The translations under genes were made by a program, and so were the position numbers. DNA of 64,000 nucleotides from Rutidosis leptorrhynchoides (Eukaryota > Streptophyta > Magnoliopsida > Asterales > Asteraceae). Within the stretch, counting starts at the first letter, position 1. Each line of letters starts with the position of its first letter. Location of the stretch: the NCBI RefSeq assembly GCF_046630445.1, contig NC_092333.1, positions 716,774,001 to 716,838,000 of the forward strand, read 5' to 3'. Of this stretch, positions 12,873 to 25,848 are shown piece by piece. The notes under the pieces were generated by a model that worked only from the letters and a program-made list of their open reading frames with translations, had not been told where the DNA came from and searched no databases.

Positions 12873-14687
12873 TCATGGCTGAGGTGGTGGGTACGGAAGG
12901 GAGTAAGATACACTGGTGCACGGCCTCGTCGGGCTTCTCAATGCGGACTGACCCTCGTCTGTGGCGAACTGTTGTGCCAATTCTGCCGTGTTCACACCTG
13001 AGGATATCCTGAACTGTGTCTCGTCCGAACGTGCAATCAACCTTGTAAGCGATGAGGTGCTTGTGTAAACCATAGGCCCTGTACGCCAACCCATACCTTC
13101 CTGTAGATCCCTACCCTACTGTGGGTTAACATCTATACCATTGATACCCTGCGCAATCCCCTCAGTCGTGTACCGGTTTGCAGCCTGATCCCATACGAAT
13201 TCCTGAGCATCGGTGGATGTATCTCTGTTAGTGTGCAAATGGCAGGTTTCGAACAGGCTGTCGACAAAACCCGCAGCCCTTGTGCTATGTTCCCTAGGAG
13301 AAGGTGGAGGTGGACTGACTGTGCGCAGTGTGTAGTGATGTCGAGGTGGAGATGGTGGTCCCGTATACTGATGGCTCGGGCCTGCGCCTCTGGGGTCCCT
13401 GTGGGATACTAATACCGGATACTCATGAGGATATGGTGGGACATTGAGTTGTCTGCCCGCATAATGTGTAAAATGATCCAAATTCTGAAAGATCGCATGC
13501 TGGACAAACCAACTCTCGCGTCCTGGTAGATCCCCCATGTGGTAGTGGTATGGCGGAAATCGTGGCCTATCCCCTTCCCCAACTGATGAGTGTCGGCGGG
13601 TGTCAGTGGGCCGTCCCTGTGCGGTGGGATCATCCTCATCCCGTAGTTCCTGAGAACCTCGCCGTCTCCTACCATCTCTTGTCCTAGAATCAGGCCTGAA
13701 CCTTGTTACTCTTACCCCTGGCACTGTTCGGTCTTCAGAATCAGGTATTGCCGGATTAGCTGCAATAATTAACTGTTCACCCTCGACACGAATGTATTCC
13801 CAAGTGTTCATAATCTTATACCCTATTTCTTCCAACTCAGCCCCAATCTTATACCCTATTTCTTCCAACTCAGCCCCAATCTTATACCCAAATCTCTCGG
13901 TACTCCCCAAAACATGCATCCAATGAAGGAGTTTAGTAACAACGGTTCCCAAAACTGGCACAACTGTTTTCGCTGAATTCTTTTCATTAGTAAATGCCTG
14001 GGCCAGGAAGTGTGCGACTTGCATATTTTGGTTGTGTATCATAGCGTGCATCAGGCGCATATCGTTAATGGTAACGGCACCACCATGTTGGGCTTTTGGG
14101 TGAAGGGTTTTAGTGATGAGGTGGTGAAGGATGCGGTGTACGGGATTAATGAATTTCGAAGCCTTTTTACTTGACCTCCACGGCTCATTATCGGAGGTGT
14201 ATTCGCGCCAGAAAGCTTGGTAGTCTATGTTGTTCAATGTGGTGTACCCCCTCTTGAATATGGAACTGTTGAGCTGTGACGGTTTTTACAGTTCCAAATA
14301 CCTTGTAAACCGTGCAAGAGATAGGTGGTACGTCTAATTTTGGTGGCGAAAGTGGATACACTCTTGATCACGGTAATCCTCTTGATCAACATTCGAGTCA
14401 AACCTCCAAGTTGCCATAAATTCTATGTATGGCTCTTCGTATGCTTTTTCATTTATCTCAAACAGGTTTTGCCAGGCTCTGTTTGTTCTCCCGTTTACTC
14501 TAATGTTCAAGATTGCCCTAAGCTCTTCGGCCCATCCACACTGTTCCATAATCGTCCAGTTAATATATTTGTTAGCCCCTTTTGGACGGTTAATCCAGGT
14601 TCTCATAAATGGCTCATTGTCTGCTGGATCATCATGCCCGAGAAGGTAATGGGGCAACTCATATTCTGCTGGTATGCGATTAGCCAT
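12873..14687 (-). pseudogene. Athila ORF-1-like protein, broken
   Basis: One frame runs from an ATG at 14687 for about 605 codons, broken by three stops (after about codons 118 and 134, and at about 13116). The N-terminal third has AYEEPYIEFMATWRF and TYHLSLARFTRYLEL, and the next part has INPVHRILHHLIT. These are the kind of blocks seen in the ATHILA ORF-1 family of plant retrotransposons (function unknown). A 33-bp tandem duplication repeats ELEEIGYKIGA. The C-terminal part is Pro, Arg and His rich and looks disordered. I infer a structural or accessory protein of the element; no enzyme motif is seen. Confidence 0.65.
13812..13877 (-). repeat. 33-bp tandem duplication inside the ORF-1-like frame
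   Basis: Two exact 33-bp units plus a 12-base partial third copy. The unit length keeps the frame and duplicates 11 residues (GYKIGAELEEI). Confidence 0.85.
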
Positions 14688-14699
14688 CTGCAAAAGTCA

Positions 14700-15995
14700 T
14701 GTAACATAGGTTATGCTCCAAAAGATTAAGGCTTAGAATTAAAAATGCATATATTTTTCGAAAAAAATTCGAAATGAGGGCTTTAAAAATGGCATTTTTC
14801 AAATTCGTGTTATAGTCAAATATAGCCAAAATTACCACAAACAATATCTAATCCTACTACAAACTTATTTTTAAGCAAAATTCAAAGCGTACCCGTGATT
14901 ACAATAAATAATGCTAAAAAATAATAATTATTGCGAGTTAGTCGTAATAAGTAATTTTGATCAAAATGTGATGATTTTTAAGCATACAATGATTCTAAAA
15001 ACCATTTTTGATTACCTTAAATATTTTTAATCACCAAACTAGAGCTATAACATTCGTAAGTCAAAGATTAAGGCCGTTTTACCGAAAAATAATCATTTTG
15101 TTAAAAACGTAGAACATAAGGAAAATCAAAGACTAAGCTACATTTTCATGAGCAAACCAATGATATCTTCATTTGGACTAGTTTTAAAGCAATCCTAAGT
15201 TTTAAAAATGTTTTAACTATAGGAAAAACCCTAATCCCAATTAAGTGTAGTTTTACCAAAATGTCAAATTTAAGTAAACAAGCATACATTGTTCCAGAAT
15301 TAGTTTCTAAGCATTCTAAATGAATCATTAAGCCTAAATAAGCTAGCAAAACATCAATTTTCAAGAATTTTACCAATTTCTACCCTAAAAACTCAACTAA
15401 CGAATCGAGAGCTAAAAACAATTCAAAATGCTTCAATCGAACCTAAAACCTAACACATAACAATCACATTATCTAACTAAGCAGGGAAAGGAATCCAAAA
15501 TTAGGCCTAAAACATAATTTTTCTTAAAAGTCAAAATTTTAACCTTGAGTGAAAATTCGAATTTTGAACAAGAAAGACTACCTTTTACACCAAATTGATG
15601 ATGGAAATGTGTTTAGGAATCACGAGAGAGTTGGATTTGAGCTTCGAATCGTCAAAAATGGTTAAGATTTGAGTTTGGTGGTGTGGTGGTGGTGCGTCGT
15701 CCGTGGGTTCCCAGGAAGAAGAAGAATAGAAAAAAGAAAGAAAGGAAAAAGAGAAGGAGAAAAGAAAAGGAGGGGAAGAAAAGAAGAAAGAAAAATGGGC
15801 CCGTGCGGCTCACGGGCTTATTCCCCCGACCCGAATTTTAAATTTTTAATTTTTATAATTTTAAAATTTAACGAGGTTAATAAAAGATAAATAAAATTTT
15901 GCTTCGTATTTTAATCCGGTTATTTTATAAACTAAAATTAAAAAGACAAATGGACGGAGTAAAATTAAAATATTTTATTTTATTTAAAACATAAA
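14700..15995. other. AT-rich spacer of element A
   Basis: No coding sequence is supported. Near 15710-15800 there is a strong purine run on the plus strand (GAAGAAGAAG type, pyrimidine run on the element strand). I see no transposon termini here, so I treat it as part of A. Confidence 0.5.
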
Positions 15996-17249
15996 TTACA
16001 CAAGTTCCACAACTAAATTCCAGAAATGATGTGGGAAGAATGACAAGTTTAAAGCTTCTTTGACCATCCAGAGTAAATCAGCGGAGTGTACTAAAAATAT
16101 TTCAAAATCACTTAACATCTTGCGCTCACACTTTTGTAAATCTCCGATATCGTCCATAAGTTTAACCAAAGCCCTTCTAACTTTTTTAATATTTGAAATT
16201 CCATCTCTTGGTCCAGTATCTCGATAATTAAGTTCAAAAAGAAGTTTTGACACTCTATCTTGAAATAAAAAATCTTCCGCGCAGTCAGAATCACCGATAG
16301 TAAATTTAAAATTTGTAGATATTTCCCGAATGATCTTCCTTTGCGGGGTTGTAAATGAAAATTTTGACATAGTGAGGATTTGAATGAGTTCAGAATATAT
16401 TTCCTTTCTTTTTGCGAAGAAATTCTAATGTATTCTTTCCTCGATAGAATCCGGAAAAGCTTCAATTAATCTTTTAATGAGAAATGAGGCTGGATCAAAG
16501 TAAAAGAAATCTCGGTTTCCATATTTTGAAATAGGGTTAGGTTTCTTGCTTTCAACCCAAAATTCTAATTCAGAGATCATTGCGGCGACATAATGGTTTA
16601 TATGAATTGGAGAAACTTCCTTATTGGTGAAATGAGGGAGAAAACTGACGAATGACTCTAAATCGAATTTGAAATCAATTTCTGAATCCCGATACTTGAC
16701 AAAAATATCATCCCCACATTCTTTTAACAGTTTGTGAACAGAATGAACTTGAGAACGCAGCTCTTTTAACAGATTGATTTGAAATGTTGAGAAAGGGAAG
16801 TCTGAGGAATAGAGGTGCCTAATGAATTCTCTATAGATGTCTAACCTTCTACTAGGATTTAACAGATTTCCAGTAAACGGAGCTTTTGTTTTATCAGTGT
16901 ATCGTTTCTCTTTGGGATTAAATTCAAACAAGTCTGGATAGTTGAAAATAGTTGGATATTCTTCCTGTATTTCATCTTCCATAATCAGGAGTTCTTTAAG
17001 ACTAAGCCTCCCTTTTGGATCGTGAAGAGGGTTGAATCCTGGTTCATTTGAGTAAAACTTATCCAAAAGCAATGAAATCTCTAAGTCAGATTAAATTATC
17101 CGGTTTCTTGGACTACAAGGATCAAGAACTAATTCTTGATGAGATTCATCAGGGTTTAGATTTGTTTAAGTTGTGGGAGAGCAACTGCCTTTCGCACTTT
17201 CTTCGTAGTCGGTTAAGTTTGAACTGGAATCTACAGAATTTAATACCAT
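15996..17249 (-). pseudogene. 418-codon ORF of element A, unknown, three in-frame stops
   Basis: The frame starts at an ATG at 17249, about 290 bases after the primer-binding site, where gag is expected. Stops fall near 17168, 17084 and 16424; the rest is open to 15996. The predicted protein is helical-looking and Phe/Leu rich, with a conserved-looking core (for example LLDKFYSNEPGFNPLHD and SELEFWVESKKPNP) and a C-terminal half starting MSKFSFTTPQRKIIREI. There is no CCHC knuckle, protease DSG or RT motif. I do not recognise the family. Position suggests a gag-like or replacement ORF; capture of a host sequence is the other option. Confidence 0.5.
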
Positions 17250-17541
17250 AATTAATATTTTATTTTTATAGTTTTGAAAAGGGTTTACTGTAGTGGCGAC
17301 TTTAAATCCTATACCGACAAACTCCCTGCTTGTTAAGTATGTGCGTTTCTTGTCAATTTATCTTTGAAACAAGTGGCCAGGTAGACAACGAAGAGGCAGG
17401 ATCCTTTTGGTTCTAATATAATTGGAGACTGTTCGGAAAAACCAACAACCAAGTCCATGTATAATTGTCTTTCTTAGACACCACTCAAGAATCTCGGATA
17501 TTTCGACAGATTCAACGATTACCTTAACAGACAGAAAATAA

Positions 17542-17560
17542 CTCCCCGGCAGCGACGCCA
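17542..17560 (-). promoter_or_regulatory. Primer-binding site of A (tRNA-Asp type)
   Basis: Minus strand reads TGGCGTCGCTGCCGGGGAG, 18 bases inside the LTR end. It is close to the TGGCGCCGTTGCCGGGGA site complementary to tRNA-Asp that Athila elements use. Confidence 0.8.
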
Positions 17561-17578
17561 AAAACTTACATCCACTTA

Positions 17579-18981
17579 TGATATGGCCAAAATGGACGGT
17601 TTTATTTGTGCGGTGTTGTTAGGTCGCAACACGTCAGAATTAGCTACCATAAGAGAGTAATGGTTTTATCATTTATATTTAGCTGGGGTTTCCTAGCTAT
17701 AACTCACCTACTTGTCTTCCTTTTAATGACTAAGTGGTAAATATAACTCAAGTTCATATTTTTGTATGTTTGCTCAGTAACGTGGGACAAACGTGCCTAT
17801 ATAGTTAACCCTGGTGACAAGAGGTGATAGATTAAGATTAACTAAATAAAACAGTAATTGAACTTATAAAGATAGAGATAGATAGGTATGGAGAATAGAA
17901 TTCTGAAGGGGAGTTATCACAAGAGTTTAACTTCCTAGGATAAACACTAAACCTCAATCAACTGGGCTATGAACCTAACTGATTTATCACTAAGAGTTTA
18001 GGCCATGAAGATTCTGGCTAAGACGGATATCCCTACTCCCAACGTTAACCTAACGGGTTTAAACGACCTTATGGATAGAATCCTAGGTACATGAACAAAG
18101 TGCTATACCCATAAAGGAAAGTCTCAGCTTTTCTTAATCCTAGTTAGTCTAACTAAAGCAATATTCCACCACTTAACACTATGATATGCCTTAACATTAA
18201 CTGACGTGCAATCTCAGATATTCTAAGGTACTGCTAATTGGGTTAGAGGTCTCTCCTTTGCGATCACTTATTCAACCCCAGATCCTCTTACAACATCTCA
18301 AGAGCGTTGCTTCTGACGCGAATCATGATTTTGAGTAAGCTAGTGTTCACTGAACTCTATCTTACTAACTCTAATCACAACCTAAATGGGCAGCTCTTCT
18401 TTGATGAATAAATGGTTATTCGTACGTAGATACTATATCCCTATTGTGACATTAAGCACACATAACTACTTACCTTGTATCCTAGGGTTAATCAGGTCCT
18501 AATACTAGGTTATAGCCACGTGAATAAGCGGAAAGGGTGATCCGTAAATTAAACTTCTAAACCGTCAGGGTTTCAGTATAACAGTATGATAAGTCTCAGA
18601 TAAAGTATTCAACATATAATAAACATTTGTAACAGCTAGATAATTATGCAAGATGAAAGCAACTTAAAATAACAAGATAACTTCATTAAATTAAGGAAAG
18701 CGTTCACCGTTTACAGACGAGATCTGGACCATTACAAGTGCTGACATCCTCTAGACCGCTCCTATTACAATCTTCGGCATTCGTCTCCGGGTACTTAATT
18801 TACCGCTCGGAGGTGAGAAGGCCTTGAAAGCTCTAGTGAGAGAAAGTGTATTGTAGTTAGAGAGTGAAGAGAGGTGTGTTAAAATTGGATGACAAAAAGC
18901 CTTTAAATAAGCACAAAATTTTTCTGCAAACAGCTGGCAGGCTGTTTGGCAGGCCATTTGGCAAGCCATTTGTATGGCCCG
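17579..18981 (-). repeat. 5' LTR of A, inner piece (1 of 3)
   Basis: It begins (plus view) TGATATGGCC and runs to GCCCG at 18977-18981, where element B is inserted. The LTR resumes at 35241. The joined length of the three pieces is about 1.73 kb, in line with the truncated left copy. Confidence 0.88.
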
Positions 18982-20979
18982 TGATATGGCCAAAACAGAC
19001 AGTTTTTATTCGTGCGATGTCGTCGGGCCGCAGCGCGCCAGGATCAGCCACCCAGGGGGAAGGTACTATTTTAAATTTATATTTAGCGGGGCCTAAATCG
19101 TACTACTCCTTAGTATGAGTAATGAAAGTATGACCTAGAGTCGTATTTTTGAGATATCAGTAGAATCGAACCTATATTTAAGCCTAAGATAGTTAGGAAG
19201 GAATACTGGTAACTTAATTTTAGAATTTTCTAATTTATAGGACAGATAAAGTAAATGCGATAAAATTCATAATTCAGATAAATTTAAAGTGAGTGCATAC
19301 TATGACTTCATCAGTTATTCTGCCGAGATTATGGAATGCTGGCTCATGAATAGGAAGAGGCCTTGTATTCATTACACTGGTCCTAAACGCCCCTGTCATA
19401 AGACATGTCACTGGGTACTGCGTTAGGCTTGAAGATTCTGAATAGACGGCAACGTCCCTTACCCCCGACGCCCGTGCAGTCTGACTACAGGCATACGCGT
19501 TCAGACGGCTCATCCAATTGAGCGACTCGGTTGAGTGACGTATTAACATTCCACAATGGTCTAAACTTTCTTAAGTATAATAGAATACATGGTTTACCAT
19601 ATCCGAGAGACGTGATGTGTTTTAATGCTTTCGTTAATGATTGGTTTTAAAAGATAGTTAGGCCCTTAAAAAGAGTTCAATAATAAAGATCACCATGGCC
19701 AAGTCAAGCTGACTTCCATGAACACGTTCGGTTATTCTAACGGTCCAATCCTTTATGTGTCTAAACAAACAGTTCCTTAATTAACTAAGAATCCATCAAG
19801 CGGGGTGTAATTCTTGAGACCGCGTTATGGTGCAGTGTACTAATCAACACTGACCAGGTTCCATGGCCTTACTTAGCAGAGGTACAGCTTACAACAACCG
19901 TTGTGCTTTAGCATGCACGTAAGAAGTTTATATGCTTGGTGACTACACTAGCATGGTCTGGGACCGACAATGTACTAAGAGTCTAGTCATATGTTTCACT
20001 ACGAAAGAGTCCTCGGTCGGAATCCAAATCCTGATCGACTTACTACAACGGGTGTGCCTCAGTCGATCTTACGTTGTATCTGATAGACTTCTCTTACCAA
20101 GGGGTGACACAGATAGTGTACTCTGAATCGGGGTTCGCAACTTCCCAATAACAGAGCCAATAACTACGTTCTATTAGTTGGAAAAGCGATTGAGTTTAAA
20201 GCATAATCGAAAAGCATTTCAACAGCATAAACAAACCATAATATTATTTCAGCATTATAACTGCTTACATCATAACATACACTAAAGATAACTACTCGCT
20301 AATCATGGCAACAATATCACACAACATAATGATAGAAGACATTATATAAAGTTAAGGGATAGAATTACCAGTAGATTAAACGAGTTCTGAATACAAAAGT
20401 GACAACTTCAAGACTCCAGACTGCTCCTAATACAATCTTTGGCGTTCTTCTCTGGGTACTAGGTGTCCCGCTTTGAGTCGAAGGCTTTGAGAGTATGACT
20501 AATATTGTACAAGAGAGAAAGAAGTCAATTGAAATGTGTGTTGGAATGAATGACAAAGACCCTTTAAATAAACAAGATTTTTGCCTGCAAACGGCTGGCA
20601 GGCCATTTGACAGGTCGTTTGGCAGGCCGTTTGGCAGGCCGTTTTTGGAGGCCGTTTGCTAAGGCAAGCCGTTTATTGAGCCCGTTTGATCTGATCGTTT
20701 GGCAGGCTGTTTGCCATACTGCCAAGCCATATGGCAGGCTGTTTGCTGGCCTGGTCAGCCTGATTTTCCTGGATCGTAACTTGTCTTCTTGTCTTTCACC
20801 GTTTTCGCTCTAGAGTCTTCGTTTTAGCTCCGATTCTCTTGATTCTTTTTGCACCGTCTTCGTAATTACTTGTTCTTCAATTCTAACCAATGAAGTAGGT
20901 ATTTTGCCGAAAAGTTTGAATCTTTCTTGTTTTTGGGCCTTAATACCGGGGTGAAAACGTGACTTTTTAGCCGATATCA
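18982..20979 (-). repeat. 3' LTR of B
   Basis: 1998 bp, TGATATGGCC to GCCGATATCA in plus view. The GGCAGGCCGTTT minisatellite lies at about 20590-20740. Confidence 0.9.
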
Positions 20980-21523
20980 AATATCCCACACTTAAACTCT
21001 CATTTCCTTAAGAAGCTTTTCGGAGTTTCTTTTCTAATAGCCTAAGCGGTTTGCTTTTATTATAAGAGAAAAAAGATAAGGCGAATCATCTATGTTATGA
21101 TTGAAATTATCTCTGCAAGCATGCGAGAAGGTTACATGACATAGGCTAGCTTTCACGAGTCACTCAATCACTCAAGTGTTTAGGGTTCCCTATAGATCTA
21201 AGAAATGAATACACTCATAGCCAGTCATGCTGCACCCATCATCATAGGCTTGATAAAGACTCAAATCCTTGCTGCTAATGCGAGAACGGTAGTAATCTCA
21301 GCTTGTAGGTCATTTGTCAATGATGGAGAAGGAATTTTGGAGTGGTAGTGAAGTTGCTTTTGAGGGATGAGATAAAAGGGTAATGTAGTCTTTAGACTTT
21401 TATTCGGAGTGCTGAAGTATTTTTGAGAAGCACTTTTTTTGAACTTTTCTTCATTTGATAATCATTTTCGGTCAAGTTCTCTTCGGCATTTCTCTTATTA
21501 AGTTCTGCTCCTTTTCAGAACTT

Positions 21524-21614
<91 letters not shown>

Positions 21615-21682
21615 GACTTCATCTCGAGAAACTGTTTGCCGGTAAACTTTTTCAAGACCTTTGCCATGATACTTAGAGTCTT
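20980..21682 (-). other. 3' interior remnant of B
   Basis: It begins with the polypurine-like motif (plus view AATATCCCACACTTAAAC) and resembles 11187-11900 of A in several blocks (for example around the CATGCGAGAAGGTTACATGA stretch). An (AT)n run fills about 21529-21610. It ends where C begins at 21683. Confidence 0.7.
21529..21610. repeat. (AT)n microsatellite
   Basis: About 40 uninterrupted AT units inside the B remnant. Open reading frames across it are low complexity and not genes. Confidence 0.95.
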
Positions 21683-22937
21683 TGTGACGATCGCTCAAAA
21701 TCCATATGGACGAATACGTCATTCATCGATTTCATTGCGAGGTATTTGACCTCTATATGATACGTTTTATAAACATTGCATTCTTTTGAAAAGGTATACC
21801 ATAAATGAATATTTAAACCCAAGGTTTTCGACATCTGATGATTTCTACATATAGATAATCACCGTAAATAATAGTTTACATAATACTTCCGTTGACAATG
21901 TAGTCAAAATAGATACATGATGATGGTTTTGTGAATGCAACGTTTTCTTGAATAAAGCATGTATGACTCCATGCACAAAGCTTGTCTAACATATAAGCAA
22001 ATAGCGGAAGACTTCTAGGAACCTGAGAATAAACATGTTAACAAGTGTCAAAACAAAGGTTGGTGAGTTCATAGTTTTAGTGTTTCGCATTATCTGTATA
22101 TAAAGGTGGATCACAAGATTTTAGTTGTTTCATCCAAAAACGTTTATCAAAATATTCTACAAGATTGAGCACCCTGGTAACAAAACTTTAACGTCTATAT
22201 AATAAGTACCCCTGTTTTAACATACATGCAACCAACATGTGCAATACACGCAAACCAATGTGTATTAACCTCAAATAGCATACGTCTGTTTTATAGTTCA
22301 GGCTAAAGTTTCTATACCTGGAACAGATGGCGATGTCAAGCCCTATGGATCCATATACAACTATTCGCGCCCACCAGTTCTTATAACCGGCAGTTACTAG
22401 TTACCAAATCTAAGGGATTTTCGATTCAAACTCGGTGTAGAATTTAGTATGTACTTGTATCCATTGCGTTTAAAATAAACTGCATGTATTCTCAGCCCAA
22501 AAATATATATTGCAAAAGCAATTAAAAAGGGAGCAAATGAAACTCACCTTAGCAGCATATAAAGTCGTTCACCAAAATGTGACTGAAACTCGGATTACCA
22601 AATAACCGTAGATCTCAACCTAGAGAACATATGTTGGTCAATAAATGTCTATCAAGCTAGGTTAGGTCATAGTGTATCATAATCCTAATGCTCGAGATTG
22701 ACATACAAAAGTTATGGTGGAAGGAATTACATGAACTATATTCTTTAAAGATTCACATTAAGTTATATATATATATTGTTCGTGAATCTTCGAGGACAGT
22801 CAAAGAATAATTAATTACATGAATATAGTTCCAAAACTTTTGTGACTTAACATTACAGATTTTCCTTATCGTGTCGAAAACATTAAATCATTTAAAGATA
22901 AAGTTTAAATTTGGTCAAAAATTTTCGGGTTGTCACA
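21683..22937 (-). repeat. 3' LTR of C
   Basis: 1255 bp; plus view starts TGTGACGATCGC and ends GGGTTGTCACA, so the element-strand start is TGTGACAACCCG. It repeats at 26795-27839 with few differences. Confidence 0.9.
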
Positions 22938-24187
22938 GTACCTACCCGTTAAAGAAATTTCGTCCCGAAATTTAGTTGGGATGGTCATGGATGACAATAA
23001 GTATGTTTTCATGACTCATACGAGTTGAAAATTAGAGTTTTATCATCATTGAGTAATATGGATAAAACAAGTTATTTATGTGAAGTGTACGAGTGAAGTT
23101 ATCACAAAAGAGTGAAATGAGAAAAAGTAAGTTTCGTCATATCTTTTGATGTAGATGGGTTGATTTTCGAAGTTCAAGAGATTTGGAGAAAATCTTCGTA
23201 ATAAGATTTGATTCTTCAGTAATTAAGGAAATTATAATTCTTTTCGATTTAATGCGATGATCTGTCTCAATTTTCCTGTCTGATATTATACTATAAATCT
23301 ACCCCCTTCGTTTCCTTATTTTCCACAGCTCATACCATTTATTCTTTCTCCCTCAATTCTTATTTTAAAGTATTCGTCAATATGCTCCATTCAGTTCTGA
23401 TTCTTGATATACTTCTAACCTTCATATCCATCATTCTTCTTTTCCATCTGCCGCCAGAAGAATCTATTCACTTCTACTATACTCTTGGTTTTATAGTGTT
23501 TTTAGTCATCCCTTGTCTTTATATTGCTATATTCATCGATATATACGGTTTATAATTTCTGGGTGGTTGTTGGGTTTTATATCTTCCCTTATATTTCGAT
23601 GTCTCTGCTTCTGTCTTTCCATAATCATTGACATCCACAGTTAATACTCTCTCCAATTTACTGTGATTTATATATACACCCATTGATATTTTGAAGCTTC
23701 ATGCTTTTGTTTTATCTTTCCGACTTTAAATCAAGCGAATAATGGTCTAGAATTCGTGGGTATGAATTTCGGAATGAACATAATTAATGTTCTAAGAAAG
23801 AAACAGTAATAGCACAATCTGACTTGTCAAATTACCAGAATACCTCGAAAAAGACCGAATCATTAAGAAAATATTTTCATGATAGTTTAGAGGTTAAATA
23901 GAATGAAAGAGTTATGTAACATGGTTTATAATGAGGGTATGATATGTGAACCTTTATCACGTTCCATTAAAAACTCAGCATGGCTTACTGTAATATAATC
24001 ACGTTGATCAAGTGTTATTATATTATACTAACTCATGTTTCAGTTCCTAACACTGCTTTAAAATATTCATAATTTAAACTCGAAGGTTTACAGAATATAG
24101 AAACTAAACAGTTTCCTTTATGATGTAATACAGATAACGCGAGGAGATAAATGATTTCAGATAAGGATAGTTATGAAAATATCTTCA

Positions 24188-24540
24188 GAAATATCGAGGA
24201 TATTTATAATGAAATATACGATGGTATCTTAAAATTTCTAATATCGAAGGATGATGAAGAAGATTTGTCCGTAAAAGTTTAGAGTCAGGAGCAAGGTATT
24301 CGTTAATATCTTCAGCAGATACTGAATCATTTGAATTCTTTGAAGGCAGGTTTAGTCTTTGTGATTTGTCCACAGCCTCCTTCATGATTTGCTCAATCCG
24401 TTTTCTAGTTCCAAACTTTCTCTTTTTCTGAGCTTTGCCAACACACAATTCTTTATCATTAAACTTTTGGCTGTTAAAGTCCTTTACAGTTTTTGTTGCT
24501 TCATCGGCTTTTTCAACATTCAGGGTATTGATTCGTAGAC
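24188..24540 (-). pseudogene. Captured poly(A)-binding-protein fragment (end of RRM3, linker, start of RRM4)
   Basis: The minus frame reads NTLNVEKADEATKTVKDFN, then KFNDKELCVGKAQKK, then a charged linker with EQIMKEAVDKSQRLNL and a decayed NDSVSAEDINEYLAP. This follows the order seen in plant PABPs: a VNFE-ADDA-KAVE-LNG-KFDDKEWYVGKAQKK end of RRM3, a linker ending KSQG-NLY, then LDDSV-DDKL of RRM4. PABPs bind mRNA poly(A) tails in the cytoplasm. Here there is no start codon, the RNP motifs are missing or decayed, and the frame then runs into non-PABP sequence, so it is a fragment. It lies in the orientation of C. The family call is by recognition of wording, without a search. Confidence 0.72.
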
Positions 24541-24876
24541 TGGTTGCTTTTCAGAATTTCAGAATGAAAGCTCATAATTCTAAGAGATGAATGTTATATG
24601 TATACATATGATGTTCTAGTACAGTTTTGAATTCAAAGTATGGCATTTGAAAGATGTAAGAATCTAAGAGTGATGTTTTCTATTAAATCTGGGCTTGGAT
24701 TCTGATTTTTTTTTTCAAAATCAGAATACGTAATCAAATTTGGATGCGAATGGTTGTTTTGATTTCTATGAAAGAATGTATATTGTTGTGAAAGTAGTGA
24801 ATATAGTTGATGATTGCTGAATCGAATTCGAAGAATGTAACATATTATTTGTGTATTTATATATCTTTTGGGTATT

Positions 24877-24889
24877 ACCTACCCGTTAA
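24877..24889 (-). promoter_or_regulatory. Internal copy of the polypurine-like motif in C
   Basis: Plus view ACCTACCCGTTAA, the reverse complement of TTAACGGGTAGGT, as found next to the 3' LTR of C (22939-22950). A similar internal copy exists in D2 at 43690. Confidence 0.6.
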
Positions 24890-25848
24890 AAGTTTCACAA
24901 GTAATATTTTGTACAAGAGAATTTTATCACAATTTTTATGAAAATATTAGTTTGTATATTTTCTTCAAATGTAATACAGATTTAATGAGTTAATATCATA
25001 TTAAGCTCATTTAATTTTCAGCTGGAACTAGAAATGAATAATCTCTAAAACTTTAGAAATTTCGTAATCTTCGTGGATTATCTCTTCAACGTAAATGAAA
25101 TTATGAATCAATACTTCGTTATTCATTTTTATTGATATTTCCTCGGTGAATGATGTTAGTGCTCGTGGAATTCTTATGAACTTCATAAGATATAAATGAT
25201 GTTTTCTAGAAAGTTTCGAGTACATCGAAGATAAAAGTGTAAAATCAAACATGTAGTTGATTAATACACTAAGTTCATTATGAAATGGAATTCATTGAGT
25301 TAAAACAGATATTGTAGTTAACGATGGTTAAGTCGTTAACGAAGGATGTACATCATAGCATATTAGTAATATGAATTAACCGAGTAGTACCTAATAGTTA
25401 AGATTCACACGTAATAGCTTAGTACGAAAAGATTTATTTTGATCTCAGAATTCATATATATATATAAAATATACATATAATTTCTTTAGAGGGAATGAGT
25501 TAATACTTCATAACTCGTTGATACGATATACGCGTTGTTGATTAGTGATGATGTTTGCGGTGATTATGGATCTGGCGGAGCTTGTGGTTGTTGTAGATGC
25601 TGCTGATGCTGACGATGCTAATGGTACTGACGGTGCTGCTGCTAACAGATCTAGCTTGTAAATCGTGCACCATTCCGATCAGGGTTTTATTTCATCATTT
25701 CTATTCGCTCATTCATCTGGTTTACAATTAGAACTAGAATAAGTAATCTCTAAAACTTTTTGACACTACATATTTTCTGCAGAATATTTCTTCGATGAAG
25801 TTATGAATCAATACTTCATCGTTTATTGTTGTTGGTATTCCTTGGTAT

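Noticed and set aside
19274..20126. Open frames in the B LTRs (also 33550-34441)
   Set aside because: They occur in both LTRs but on unrelated strands and frames, with no domain; typical of chance in LTRs.
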